DNA of 46,827 bases, taken from NCBI GenBank assembly GCA_017387515.1, contig JAFOFC010000031.1:1-46827 (forward strand), given 5' to 3'. The DNA comes from Paludibacteraceae bacterium. GTDB taxonomy: Bacteria > Bacteroidota > Bacteroidia > Bacteroidales > Paludibacteraceae. A model generated the notes under the pieces. That model was not told the origin of the DNA. It did no database searches and was given only the letters and a program-made list of their open reading frames with translations. This document shows positions 23,666-33,140 of the stretch, one piece after another. Positions within the stretch are counted from its first letter, which is position 1. Each line of letters opens with the position of its first letter. The position numbers and the translations under genes are program-made.

Positions 23666-24583
23666 ATGGATTGGGTTAAAAAGATAGCCGAGCTAAAGAA
23701 GCAAAAAAATGCCATCATTATGGCACACTATTATCAAGATGCCAGCATACAAGATATAGCCGATTATGTAGGCGATAGTTTGGCTTTGGCACAATGGGCT
23801 GCCAAAACCGATGCCGATATTATTGTAATGTGCGGGGTACATTTTATGGGCGAAACAGCTAAAATTTTATCGCCTAGTAAAAAAGTATTGGTTCCCGATA
23901 CAGCAGCAGGTTGTTCGTTGGCCGATAGCTGTCCTGCCGCCGAATTTGCATCGTTTATAAAACAACATCCAGGGCATACCGTAATATCGTATGTTAATAC
24001 AACAGCAGCTGTAAAAGCGTTAACCGATGTGGTGGTAACTTCTACCAATGCTAAAGCCATAGTAGATACTTTCCCAAAAGATGCTCCTATTATATTTGGC
24101 CCTGATTATAATTTAGGTAATTACATCAATAGTGTTACAGGCAGAAACATGGTTTTGTGGAATGGCGCTTGTCATGTACACGAAAAATTTACCGTCAATA
24201 ACATCAAAGCCTTAAAAGAGCAATACCCAGATGCCCCTGTTTTAACGCACCCAGAATGTAAACAAGAAATAGTAGAAATTTCTGATTATGTTGGTTCTAC
24301 ACAGGCTATTTTGAACTATGCAGGTAAATCGGAGGCTTCTACCTTTATTGTAGTAACAGAGAGTGGTATATTGCACAAAATGAGGCAAGCATATCCTACC
24401 AAAACCTTTATAGCTCCATCTGTAGAAGGTGCTACTTGCAACGAATGCAATTACATGCGTTTAAATACCTTAGAAAAGGTGTATAATTGCTTGTTAAACG
24501 AATCGCCAGAGGTATTGGTAGACGAAGCATTAGCACAAAAAGCCGTAAAACCCATTGTGCATATGTTAGAATTGTCTAAATAG
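23666..24583 (+). CDS. nadA: Quinolinate synthase A
   Basis: A 305-residue 4Fe-4S enzyme that condenses iminoaspartate with dihydroxyacetone phosphate to quinolinate in NAD synthesis. The three cluster ligands are readable: Cys83 (AGCSLAD), Cys169 (WNGACHVHEKF) and Cys258 (GATCNECNY). Substrate motifs AHYYQDASIQDIADYVGDS and MCGVHFMGETAKIL are present. nadB and nadC are not in the window. Its stop codon directly abuts that of the convergent gene downstream. Confidence 0.97.
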   Translation: MDWVKKIAELKKQKNAIIMAHYYQDASIQDIADYVGDSLALAQWAAKTDADIIVMCGVHFMGETAKILSPSKKVLVPDTAAGCSLADSCPAAEFASFIKQHPGHTVISYVNTTAAVKALTDVVVTSTNAKAIVDTFPKDAPIIFGPDYNLGNYINSVTGRNMVLWNGACHVHEKFTVNNIKALKEQYPDAPVLTHPECKQEIVEISDYVGSTQAILNYAGKSEASTFIVVTESGILHKMRQAYPTKTFIAPSVEGATCNECNYMRLNTLEKVYNCLLNESPEVLVDEALAQKAVKPIVHMLELSK

Positions 24584-26488
24584 CTACCATTTGTATTGAA
24601 CCAAACAGTGAAAAAAAGTTTGACTAGGGCCATTTATGGCTTCATTTCCAGTCCCAATGCTGTTTTGATTCCAATACCACGTATGCGCAATTTTTAGGAA
24701 TATACCCCACCCTTTATACGGTTTATAGCCTATATTTAGGTAGGTTCTTATTCCTTTTCCATAATAAGCCGTGTTCGAAAATGCATACAACACATCGTTT
24801 TCGTACACGGTTATTTTATTGTCGTAATTGGGAATATCAAAAAATGCCAACCTAGCTATTAGGTTTAGGGTATTGTTTTTCCATCCTATGTCTTGATACA
24901 TTAAATTCCCTATGCGTAATTCATCGGTATGGTACTGAAAAAAATGAATTTCGCTTCCTAATTTTAATATCATTCCGTTGTTAAAATTGCCTTGGTAAGT
25001 TACTAGTACCCTATTTTTAGTATACGGATGGGTGGGTAAAATACCATCGTTGCTAGTAGCGGCATTTCTTTCTGATAAATACCATTGCCATTTGGCCAAT
25101 ACTTGTTGGTTTTGTTTGGGTGTTAAGGTAATAGATGCAAAGGTTTTATAGTGAATAGCAGGTTTGCTAATGCGATAGGCTTGCGATAACGATTGGTATA
25201 CATCGGCACAGGTATTTAGTTTAAAAGTAGGGGTAATTTGCCATTCTAACCCCATAAAAACCCCTGCTTCGCCGTTTTTATAACTACTTTCTATGCTATT
25301 GTATCCCAAGGCATTGTTATAATTTTTGCTGTAATACCTAGCTTGTATAGCATATAGTAAGCTGCTGTGTAATTGTACTTGAATATTTTGCAAAGTAGCT
25401 ATTTTTCCTTGATGATTAACGGCAATTTCGCCCGAAAATTGAAAATTTTTAAAATAGGTTCTGTAATCCAATCCCATAAATGCTGTTTGTGTAAAAGAAT
25501 CGTACATGGCCGTAGTACCTATTTTAAAATGCGTGTAACGGGCCATGATATTGCCCCCTACCAACCAATTATATCCGCTTTTTTTCTTTTCTAATTCGTT
25601 TAATGTTCGATGCAGCCCTGCAGCTAAATCGGTATATTTAATAGAACCCAAAGCCGTAAAAGTCCAATGTTTACTTTGTAACGATAATGCTGCTCCACGT
25701 AAAAAATACGTTTCGGATCCTTTCTTTTTGCCGCTTATTTTGTCTTGTCTTTTAATCATCGAACTTAAATTAGCCCAATTGCCAAACGAACCCCCATTGC
25801 CCATTACCAATCCTTGGCCAAATTGAGGGGTATAATCTCCTATTACTATGTCTTTTACAATGCCTATATTTTTCCATGCTATGTGTCCGCCGTAAAAATC
25901 AAAACCAGCATTATAAGGCAATGTAAAGGGTTCTAAGGCATCTTTTTCCATGGTAGCACTAATAGAAAATTGGTTATGATTTAATTGATAATTGATATAA
26001 CCTGCCCATGGTTTACCCAAATACAACGGGTTTACGTTTGCTAATTTTTGCTGAAACGTATAGTCAAAACGTGTGTTTATTTGTTGCGAGGCATTTTTAA
26101 AACAAGTGCGAAAAGAAAATGCTTGTTTTTCTTCTAAAGGCAAAGCCACTACAAAAGGCATCAAAAGCGATAGGGTATTTTCGTCAAATCCTTCTATTAA
26201 ACTCAATTCGTAAGGGGTAGCAAAAAAATCCCTATCGTGTCGGTATTCTAGCAAATTTTCTATTTGTAGTTCGGATAAAAACGCAAATTGTTCTAAGGTT
26301 TCTCTGTTTACTGTATTTAGGTTAATAGGATGCGCTAGTTTATCCATCAATACCTGATAAATAGTTTCGGCTTGTTCCTCATTGTCTGTATAATCTGCTA
26401 ACCATGTTTCAACCACTATAGGAAGCGATGTAGCGTGTATTCCTATACCCATAAAAAAAACAAGTAATAGGGCTGTTATTCGTTCCAT
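24584..26488 (-). CDS. Helix-hairpin-helix protein with predicted outer-membrane beta-barrel
   Basis: A 634-residue exported protein: signal peptide (ITALLLVFFMGIGIHA), then a ComEA-like tandem HhH region around residues 50-115 (INLNTVNRETLEQFAFLSEL, SLIEGFDENTLSLLMPFV). The remaining 500 or so residues alternate aromatic strands and turns (FDYTFQQKLANVNPLYLG, GDYTPQFGQGLVMG) and end FHCLVQYKW, a barrel-type C-terminus with a terminal aromatic residue. HhH domains usually bind DNA, which is odd in an envelope protein. It overlaps the upstream PorV/PorQ-like gene by 13 nt, so the two are one operon. The function is unknown; DNA uptake is a speculation strengthened slightly by dprA nearby. Confidence 0.78.
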   Translation of the reverse strand: MERITALLLVFFMGIGIHATSLPIVVETWLADYTDNEEQAETIYQVLMDKLAHPINLNTVNRETLEQFAFLSELQIENLLEYRHDRDFFATPYELSLIEGFDENTLSLLMPFVVALPLEEKQAFSFRTCFKNASQQINTRFDYTFQQKLANVNPLYLGKPWAGYINYQLNHNQFSISATMEKDALEPFTLPYNAGFDFYGGHIAWKNIGIVKDIVIGDYTPQFGQGLVMGNGGSFGNWANLSSMIKRQDKISGKKKGSETYFLRGAALSLQSKHWTFTALGSIKYTDLAAGLHRTLNELEKKKSGYNWLVGGNIMARYTHFKIGTTAMYDSFTQTAFMGLDYRTYFKNFQFSGEIAVNHQGKIATLQNIQVQLHSSLLYAIQARYYSKNYNNALGYNSIESSYKNGEAGVFMGLEWQITPTFKLNTCADVYQSLSQAYRISKPAIHYKTFASITLTPKQNQQVLAKWQWYLSERNAATSNDGILPTHPYTKNRVLVTYQGNFNNGMILKLGSEIHFFQYHTDELRIGNLMYQDIGWKNNTLNLIARLAFFDIPNYDNKITVYENDVLYAFSNTAYYGKGIRTYLNIGYKPYKGWGIFLKIAHTWYWNQNSIGTGNEAINGPSQTFFHCLVQYKW

Positions 26489-27309
26489 AAATAAACTATT
26501 CCAACAGCTGTATTTAATCCTGTTTTAAAATGGTATTGTACCCCTATGTCTATTCTGCATTTTTTTATGCTAAGGCCAAGGCCTAACGATGGGGTAATAC
26601 CTTGGCAAACGTACATACCTGTGCGCAATGCTAATGCTTTTATAACCTGATAATCAAGGCCTATACTGTAGGCAAATGGTTGGTCTAAAGCTTTGTTAGC
26701 ATCGGCTGTAATCAGTACTTTTTGTGCAATGTGGTATCCTATACCTAATCGAAAAATAACGGGTAGGCGTGTATTTTCTGTGTTTATTTTAAAAGCCGAA
26801 AAAGTAATGTTATATACCGAAAATCCTACACGCATGTTTTTAAATGGAAAGGCTTGTAAACCTATATTAAGCCCGCCACTGTGTACATAGCCATTTTTAG
26901 GCGATTGATACAACCCATGATACGATGCTTGTAAGGCAATGGCGATATAGGGTTTAAAAAAATGGCCTAACGATACTTCTGCCGAAAATTCATGATAAGC
27001 ATCAAATCCATGAAAATTACCTTTACATGCTACGTTTACGTATCGATTAGAATAAACCAAGCCTACATTATATAGTCCAAGTGTTGGTAGTGTGGCTTTA
27101 TTTTGCAAGTAGGTTTGTACCGAACTGCTAGTTTGTAAAGCCACAGAAGCCACATTAGTTCCCAAATAATGCGACGATATGCAGCAACTGGCATTTCCCA
27201 TAGCTACAGAAATAGGGTCATGATGGTGACCATATTGCATCGCATAAATGGGCGTTAAGTAAAAAAAATAAATTATTTTTGTAAGTATGATAAGCGTAAA
27301 ACGTTTCAT
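26476..27309 (-). CDS. PorV/PorQ-like outer-membrane beta-barrel protein
   Basis: A 277-residue protein with a signal sequence (KRFTLIILTKIIYFFYLTPIYA). The mature part starts with DPISVAMGNASCCIS, which resembles the conserved opening of PorV/PorQ family barrels (RxxxMGGA), and continues as amphipathic beta-strands to GIVYLWNE. ATG 27309 is chosen because the upstream Met at 27330 adds seven residues before the signal peptide. The first 23 nt overlap the start of the divergent DUF4294-type gene. It is shorter than PorV or PorQ proper, so an exact T9SS role is not claimed. Confidence 0.65.
   Translation of the reverse strand: MKRFTLIILTKIIYFFYLTPIYAMQYGHHHDPISVAMGNASCCISSHYLGTNVASVALQTSSSVQTYLQNKATLPTLGLYNVGLVYSNRYVNVACKGNFHGFDAYHEFSAEVSLGHFFKPYIAIALQASYHGLYQSPKNGYVHSGGLNIGLQAFPFKNMRVGFSVYNITFSAFKINTENTRLPVIFRLGIGYHIAQKVLITADANKALDQPFAYSIGLDYQVIKALALRTGMYVCQGITPSLGLGLSIKKCRIDIGVQYHFKTGLNTAVGIVYLWNE
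27274..27281 (+). promoter_or_regulatory. -7 element of the DUF4294-type gene
   Basis: TATTTTTG lies only 5 nt before ATG 27287, so the transcript would begin at or next to the start codon. Confidence 0.45.
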
Positions 27310-27898
27310 AGTATTTTTTCTGCTGGGCATGTTTAGTATAACAGCATGGTCTGTACCGTATTATAGCGAACAATTACAAGGTTATTTGTTGGCTGGCGAA
27401 TGGTATAAAGGCGAAATAATACCTGTAACAGAATTAAACGAAATACCCGTTTTTCCACGTTTAAAGTTTAAAACCAAAAAGAGCGAAAAATTTTATTGGA
27501 GAACCGTGCGCGACGTTAAAAAAGTGTATCCATATGTAAAATTTGTGGGACAAGAATACCGTAGAATTGATGCCATGTGCGATACCATATCCGATAAAAA
27601 AGAAAAAAAGAAGTACCTAAAAAAGTACGAAAAAGAGTTGTTGGCAAAATACAAGCCCATTATGAAAACCTTTACCTTATCGCAAGGTAAAATGATGATT
27701 AAATTAATAGACCGCGAGTGCGATAAGAACTCGTACGATTTGATTAAGCAATTTAGGGGCGGTTTTGTGGCATGGTGGTGGCAGGTTTTTGCTAAAATGC
27801 TAGGTGCCGATTTAAAAGACGATTATGATATTTCGCAAAAAGAACAAGATAAAATAATAGAGCGCGTTATTTTGCTTTACGAAGCAGGGGCCTTATAA
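27287..27898 (+). CDS. DUF4294-type exported protein
   Basis: A 203-residue protein with a signal peptide (KRFIVFFLLGMFSITAWS). The body is highly charged and helical, with the conserved block YWRTVRDVKKVYPYVKF, then LSQGKMMIKLIDRECDKNSY and FRGGFVAWWWQVFAKMLGA. This matches my recollection of the Bacteroidetes-specific DUF4294 family, of unknown function. It shares 23 nt with the divergent barrel gene. Its stop codon lies in the loop of the downstream terminator. Confidence 0.8.
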   Translation: MISVKRFIVFFLLGMFSITAWSVPYYSEQLQGYLLAGEWYKGEIIPVTELNEIPVFPRLKFKTKKSEKFYWRTVRDVKKVYPYVKFVGQEYRRIDAMCDTISDKKEKKKYLKKYEKELLAKYKPIMKTFTLSQGKMMIKLIDRECDKNSYDLIKQFRGGFVAWWWQVFAKMLGADLKDDYDISQKEQDKIIERVILLYEAGAL

Positions 27899-27914
27899 TA
27901 GCCCCTGCTTTTTT
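27882..27914 (+). terminator. Terminator overlapping the stop of the DUF4294-type gene
   Basis: AAGCAGGGGC (27882-27891) pairs with GCCCCTGCTT (27901-27910) around a 9 nt loop that contains the TAA stop. A T-run extends to 27914. Confidence 0.9.
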
Positions 27915-27915
27915 A

Positions 27916-28710
27916 CTATTCAACCTCTACTTGTTGGGTACTCCATTTACTCCATAATCCAAGCGCATCTTTTGCCCTAACACTTACGCTGTACGTGCCT
28001 GGTGCTTGAAAAATATGGTAAATAGAATAAATAGGCGTGGCTGTAATGTATGTACCCCCTTTGGCAGCTCTTCCGGCATTAGCATTGGGAACATAGGGGT
28101 TAAAATCTTCTGTTTCGTACCCTATTTGGTTAAATACCAGTTCGCTAGCATCTTGCGAACCAATTACAAATTCGTAGGCTACAATGGCATCTTTTTCTGG
28201 ATCGGTACTGTTATAGGCATTGATGCGAAATTCCCTGTCTTCTTTTTGTGTTATGATAAAAGATGGAGTAGGGGGTTGGTTAGGATGTATGCTAACCTTA
28301 ATCCAAGCACTACCTTGTGTTTGGTAATAATCTTCTAACCCCACTTGAATGGTGGCTTTGGTAATGGTATCGGTTAGGGTAGTAACGGGTAGCAAACTTT
28401 CTATTTTAATTTTATTGGTATGCGCTATACGTCTAGCCAATAGGGCATTTTGTTTACCTTCGTGCGTTATAATGCCAAATAGTAATGAATCTTTTACGGT
28501 ATATTCATCGTTGTATTCGTAATACAAGATGCGTTCTTCGCCGTAGCGCATGTCTAACCTAAAGGTATCGTTAGCTAGGTCCATGTGTTCATTATCTGCA
28601 AGTAATATAATGGGAGCAGTGTTATTATTTTTAAATACGTCGCTTCTATTTTCGCATGCGGCAAAAAGCATTACAATTGCAAGTAAACCGCCAAATATTA
28701 GTTTTTTCAT
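27916..28710 (-). CDS. Lipoprotein with PKD/Ig-like C-terminal domain
   Basis: A 264-residue lipoprotein. The signal MKKLIFGGLLAIVMLFAAC has the lipobox LFAAC, and the mature Cys is followed by ENRSD. The C-terminal part (PTPSFIITQKEDREFRINAY, STDPEKDAIVAYEF, GTYSVSVRAKDALGLWSKWS) has the look of a PKD-type beta-sandwich. The start is at 28710; an upstream Met at 28746 lies inside the preceding gene. It starts 4 nt after the T9SS cargo stop and is the third gene of that operon. Role unknown; probably a surface partner of the cargo. Confidence 0.78.
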   Translation of the reverse strand: MKKLIFGGLLAIVMLFAACENRSDVFKNNNTAPIILLADNEHMDLANDTFRLDMRYGEERILYYEYNDEYTVKDSLLFGIITHEGKQNALLARRIAHTNKIKIESLLPVTTLTDTITKATIQVGLEDYYQTQGSAWIKVSIHPNQPPTPSFIITQKEDREFRINAYNSTDPEKDAIVAYEFVIGSQDASELVFNQIGYETEDFNPYVPNANAGRAAKGGTYITATPIYSIYHIFQAPGTYSVSVRAKDALGLWSKWSTQQVEVE

Positions 28711-28714
28711 AAGA

Positions 28715-31700
28715 TTATTGTTTAAAGATTTTATAAAGTGTACCATCTACTTGTAATAGATAATAGCCCGCTTTTAATTGGGGCAATGGTAAATTGTAGT
28801 TACCATTAGCCGTAAATGGATCAATAAGCTGTTGTCCTACTACGTTGTACAAGGCAACTTGGTAGTTTTGTTTGTTGGTGTTAATGTGTATAGAATATCC
28901 GTTTTGTGCATTCAGTAGGGTAGGATATACCTCTTGTAGCCATAGTTGACCTACTTGGTAGCTATCTTCTGTTTCAAAATACGATTCAATAGCCCTTCCT
29001 TGTGCTCCCTCTACGTAAATATTTTCGGCCAATACGGTTTCGTTGCATCCATTTTTAGAGGTAGTGGTAAGCTTAATTTTATGTTGCCCCAAGTTGTATA
29101 AATAACAAGAAGGGTTTACTAGGGTAGAGGTACTACCTTCTACTATGCGACCATCGCCCATGTAATTTTCTTGTACTTGTAGCACCCATTTGTTTAGGTG
29201 TTCATCGGCATTAACGGTTTGGTTAATCAGTTGAATTTTACTACCAGGTGGTACTACTAGTTTTTCGTCTAAACCATATTCGTGCAGGTTGTATAAAATA
29301 CTAAAACCAGTATTAAAGGCTTCTACGCTGATGGGAATTTCTACCGTATTGCTTCTTACCCCAGTTGCGGTATCGTATCGGTAAACACGTATGGTAAAGT
29401 TTTCTGTAGCATCTTGTATAATGCATTTATTGTCTATGGTGCTATATTGCGTACTAATGGTAGATAGAACTAGTTTGGGGTTGGATGCACTCCAAATATA
29501 GCGGGTATTTTTGTTAATTAGTTCGTCGGGTTCGTTTACCACTACACTTACCTTTTCGTTAGGACATTCGGCATTAAAAACTTGTATGTTTTCTTCGCTC
29601 AGCATAGCAGAACTAAGCATCCATAGGCTGTTAGATATAGATACAATCTGGCTTTTTTCGTCGCCATTTTTGCGCGAATACACAAAGCGGGCAATTTCCC
29701 AATTTTCTTGCATGTCTTTTAGTGTTTCATCCGGCAATGAAACGTATTTGGTACTAGAATTTATTTTTTTAGTACCGCTATCGGTTACTTGGGCATAATA
29801 CCTTGAGTTGATAACAATGGGCTCCCATTCGCCGTTGGTAGATTTACGCATCCATTGGTAAGTAAAACTAAGTTTTTCTTCTTGGTTTACTTCGCCATAC
29901 CCACCAGCAACTGGGTAAGAACCAATAATATAGGGGTTACCTTGGCCAGATGGTACAAAAACCGTATCGGCAGCAGTGTGTTTAAATTCAATGATATTAC
30001 CAGTAATGGGTTGTACGTATTTTAGGTCTATTTTAATGGTATCTGATACACAACCATGAACATTGGTTTTACGAATGTAAAACGATGGGTTGGGTCTTTC
30101 TTTTACATACGGAAGTAGGGTAGTACCTTCTATGTTTTTTGTAAAGGGTTGCCAGCTATTTTCTGCTTTGTATTCGTACACGTTACCCACGTTATTATTT
30201 TTAATGGTAATGCTAGGCGAATGTTCGTTAAGGCATAGCAATTGTATATAGTTGTTGATGCTATCTGCCTTAGCAATGGCTGCCGTAGAGCTAAGTTGCG
30301 ATAGCAAAATATTATCTTGTTTAAAACGATAAATGTAAATATCCTTGCTTAAACTATCGCCGCACAACGAAATTACACATTGGTAGTGGGTGGTATCTTG
30401 CGCTAATGCGGGAATGTTGTAGGTATTTTTTTGCGATACCAGTTTTTTATTTCCCTCTACATCTACTTGGTAAATGCTATAAGAAGCATGCTGTTTTAAT
30501 AGGTTTACTTCGTGATCTGATATATGAATGTCTTTTACTAAATCAAATTGAATAAGTTTTTGTTGCAGTTCTTCTTGCGGACACAAATAGGTATGGGTAG
30601 GCCATTCGTAACCCATAAAACCAAAATTTTGTGCCATGGGTTTGCTTAGGGCACGATAGGTATAAAAATCGGTTGATGCTACACTGATGTAATAGTAGGT
30701 TTTACCATTTACCTCGATGGGATAGTTATAAAGGTCGCTTTCTTCGGTAGAAGCAAACGATTTTAATACGCACAATTGCCTAAAATAAAGTGGCTTACCA
30801 TTTTTTAGGATGGTAGATTTAAGCAATAAATCTTTGCTATCAATAATGGTTATTTGGTCTGACTCGTCTGCATTTACACGGTTTGGATCGTTATCGGCTA
30901 TGTTTTTCCAGGTTACTCCGTTAGTAGACATTTGCCAAATATAATAAGGGCTGTATACCGTAGGCGATGTGTTAGGACAAACAATCGATTTCCCTACCAA
31001 ATGAATAAGGGTGTTACTTTCTTCGGTAGCACAAATGCGCATTTCTTCTTGCTCAGCAGTCGATAGTGTGGGGAAGTACACCTTAGGAACCAACTTAAAC
31101 ATCAAGCAATTTTGTCCAAAAAACAGGTAAGGGTAGTTTTCATTATTGCTTCCATAGGTGGTTAATACGTTATACGATGGGCCATAGAACGAACAACCCA
31201 ATGCTTGCGTAACATCATGTACCTTGTTGTACGAATAATGCATTTTATTCCAAACCTTAAATACATTATGGTCGTTAATGTTGCTATTGGGAAATTTAAC
31301 TTGCTCTAAATCTCGTACATGGTACGTTCTAGTAAACCAAGTAGTTCCTGTTTTTTCGTAGTCGCTTAACTTGCTAATGGCATTTTCGTTAAATAAGGTT
31401 GCTGCTTGGTTAACGCTTTGCAGTAATACGCCTCTGGGTCTTACTATTCCGTACCAACCATCTGCATTTACTTGCGAGGCGCCATCTACAAATTCCCCAT
31501 TGTTGTATTTATTCTTGATAAAACTAAATAGGGTAGGATTGGAGTGTTTTACCAATTCAATGCACCTCAGGTTATTGTAGTTGGGTTGTTGGTTGTTTTG
31601 GCACTCTTTTATTTCTTTATCTAACATGCTGGTACTGGGAATTTGGTAACTTTCGCCCACCCCACAAATAAACGTGCTGTAACCATGGTATTTTTTACTG

Positions 31701-32530
31701 TCGATGATGGTATCAACAGGCGTATTATCGGTAGTTAAACTGACATTAAAAATAGCGTCGGGATGGTTGTATACTAGGCGATATCCTTCTTCGTTTAATG
31801 GGTTATACGTGGAGTTTCCCTGAATAACCGATTTATTACTATTAACGTATTCAATTTTTATAATACCGCCCGATCTGTTTTGGTTGCTGGTTGTTGTATG
31901 GCCAGTGCTTACTGTTCCATTGATGTGTTTAATGGCACTTTCGTATTTGCAAAAAATATTATTGGCGCCGTTTTCGTAGTGTCTCCCTACGGTTGGGGTA
32001 GTGGTAGGTGCTATATCGCTAGCACTAATAGATACCAAAAGCATAAATTGGTAGGTACCTTCTTTTAGTCCATTGGGCAATGTCCATTGAATGGTATTTT
32101 CAAATGGTTTTTTATCTATTTTAACCACATTTCTTTTGTAATCTATAATAGGCGCTTCGTGTAGAGCAATATCATTGTCTATGTAGTAGTGAGTACCCTC
32201 TGTACCCAACGTATATTTTTCTTGGTTTGCTGCTTTGTAGAACAATTTGTAATGAATGTCAAATTTACCAAACGACCATACATACCAGCAATTTAAAGCT
32301 TTTACTTGCATGTTGTACCACGTTAAATTGCCTCCATACGTAAAGGTAATGGTTTTGTTGCTTTTGGTGGTTACTACTTCTTGTTCGCAGTTAAGGTATA
32401 CTTCGGTGGGTTCCCCGCTTTTTTTAAAGTAATTAAGTAGGTATTCGTTATCTTCTATCAGGTAGTCGGTAGCGAATAGTGGACTTATGCATACCAATAG
32501 CATAAGCCACAGGGTAAACGTTTTTTTCAT
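28715..32530 (-). CDS. Large secreted T9SS cargo protein with C-terminal sorting domain
   Basis: A 1271-residue protein with signal peptide (FTLWLMLLVCISPLFA). It is built of beta-rich segments with no recognised enzyme motif; sequences such as YQWMRKSTNGEWEPI and YYIWQMSTNGVTWKNI look like Ig-like repeats of surface adhesins. The last 75 residues form a type A T9SS sorting domain (VALYNVVGQQL, then LPLPQLKAGYYLLQVDG, ending YKIFKQ). The protein is therefore exported across the outer membrane and attached or released. It is the middle gene of a three-gene minus-strand operon with a small barrel protein and a lipoprotein. Confidence 0.88.
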   Translation of the reverse strand: MKKTFTLWLMLLVCISPLFATDYLIEDNEYLLNYFKKSGEPTEVYLNCEQEVVTTKSNKTITFTYGGNLTWYNMQVKALNCWYVWSFGKFDIHYKLFYKAANQEKYTLGTEGTHYYIDNDIALHEAPIIDYKRNVVKIDKKPFENTIQWTLPNGLKEGTYQFMLLVSISASDIAPTTTPTVGRHYENGANNIFCKYESAIKHINGTVSTGHTTTSNQNRSGGIIKIEYVNSNKSVIQGNSTYNPLNEEGYRLVYNHPDAIFNVSLTTDNTPVDTIIDSKKYHGYSTFICGVGESYQIPSTSMLDKEIKECQNNQQPNYNNLRCIELVKHSNPTLFSFIKNKYNNGEFVDGASQVNADGWYGIVRPRGVLLQSVNQAATLFNENAISKLSDYEKTGTTWFTRTYHVRDLEQVKFPNSNINDHNVFKVWNKMHYSYNKVHDVTQALGCSFYGPSYNVLTTYGSNNENYPYLFFGQNCLMFKLVPKVYFPTLSTAEQEEMRICATEESNTLIHLVGKSIVCPNTSPTVYSPYYIWQMSTNGVTWKNIADNDPNRVNADESDQITIIDSKDLLLKSTILKNGKPLYFRQLCVLKSFASTEESDLYNYPIEVNGKTYYYISVASTDFYTYRALSKPMAQNFGFMGYEWPTHTYLCPQEELQQKLIQFDLVKDIHISDHEVNLLKQHASYSIYQVDVEGNKKLVSQKNTYNIPALAQDTTHYQCVISLCGDSLSKDIYIYRFKQDNILLSQLSSTAAIAKADSINNYIQLLCLNEHSPSITIKNNNVGNVYEYKAENSWQPFTKNIEGTTLLPYVKERPNPSFYIRKTNVHGCVSDTIKIDLKYVQPITGNIIEFKHTAADTVFVPSGQGNPYIIGSYPVAGGYGEVNQEEKLSFTYQWMRKSTNGEWEPIVINSRYYAQVTDSGTKKINSSTKYVSLPDETLKDMQENWEIARFVYSRKNGDEKSQIVSISNSLWMLSSAMLSEENIQVFNAECPNEKVSVVVNEPDELINKNTRYIWSASNPKLVLSTISTQYSTIDNKCIIQDATENFTIRVYRYDTATGVRSNTVEIPISVEAFNTGFSILYNLHEYGLDEKLVVPPGSKIQLINQTVNADEHLNKWVLQVQENYMGDGRIVEGSTSTLVNPSCYLYNLGQHKIKLTTTSKNGCNETVLAENIYVEGAQGRAIESYFETEDSYQVGQLWLQEVYPTLLNAQNGYSIHINTNKQNYQVALYNVVGQQLIDPFTANGNYNLPLPQLKAGYYLLQVDGTLYKIFKQ

Positions 32531-32558
32531 AAAAAATAAATTAAGTGGTTATAAAAGA

Positions 32559-33104
32559 TTATTGAATGTTGTATCTAACTCCAGCAGTAAACAGCGGGCA
32601 AAAATAGTGTGTGTAACCCGTATTTAAAAAACTATATTTCCATCCTTGCTGGGCAGCCAATGTAAACGATAGTTGAGGTAAGGCATAAAATTCTAAATTA
32701 ATGCCCAGAGCAAGACCAATGCTTGCTCCATGACTGTTTTTATTAAGGTCTTTGTTTTCCCAATGGTCGTAACCTACCAAGGCATTGGCGGTACCATGCA
32801 AGTACAACCATCTGGTAGGTTGCCAAATGGCACCTTCTATGCCTGGCATAAAATTAACGCACCAAAAACCCGATTTTTCAAAAAAGCCCTTTTCGTAGTC
32901 AAAAGCACCTACTACCGACCATCGTCTGTGAAAATAATAGTGGTACGATAAGCCAACATCAAATGTATCGCCCCAGCCAGTGCCAGCACGAAGCCCTACG
33001 GTATGTGTATCTTTAATGTGGAGTAAACTGAGCGGAGATACCGCCCACAATGGCGCTATGCTTATTGTTAATAGCAGCCATGAAGTGAATAATTTTTTCT
33101 TCAT
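32559..33104 (-). CDS. Small outer-membrane beta-barrel protein
   Basis: A 181-residue protein: signal peptide (LFTSWLLLTISIAPLWA), then about eight amphipathic strands (TVGLRAGTGWGDTFDVGLSY, FMPGIEGAIWQPTRWLYLHG) ending LFTAGVRYNIQ. Faintly similar in layout to TraO-like barrels of conjugative elements, but no tra genes are nearby and the match is weak. ATG 33104 is chosen because of the signal peptide and the promoter position; the upstream Met at 33170 is before the promoter. It is the first gene of the T9SS cargo operon and may be its surface partner. Confidence 0.72.
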   Translation of the reverse strand: MKKKLFTSWLLLTISIAPLWAVSPLSLLHIKDTHTVGLRAGTGWGDTFDVGLSYHYYFHRRWSVVGAFDYEKGFFEKSGFWCVNFMPGIEGAIWQPTRWLYLHGTANALVGYDHWENKDLNKNSHGASIGLALGINLEFYALPQLSFTLAAQQGWKYSFLNTGYTHYFCPLFTAGVRYNIQ

Positions 33105-33140
33105 AACAGAATTAAAATGGATAAAATATTTGCGGACGTG

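Noticed and set aside
32559-33104. TraO conjugation protein
   Set aside because: Only the general layout of a signal peptide and short barrel fits; no other transfer gene is present.
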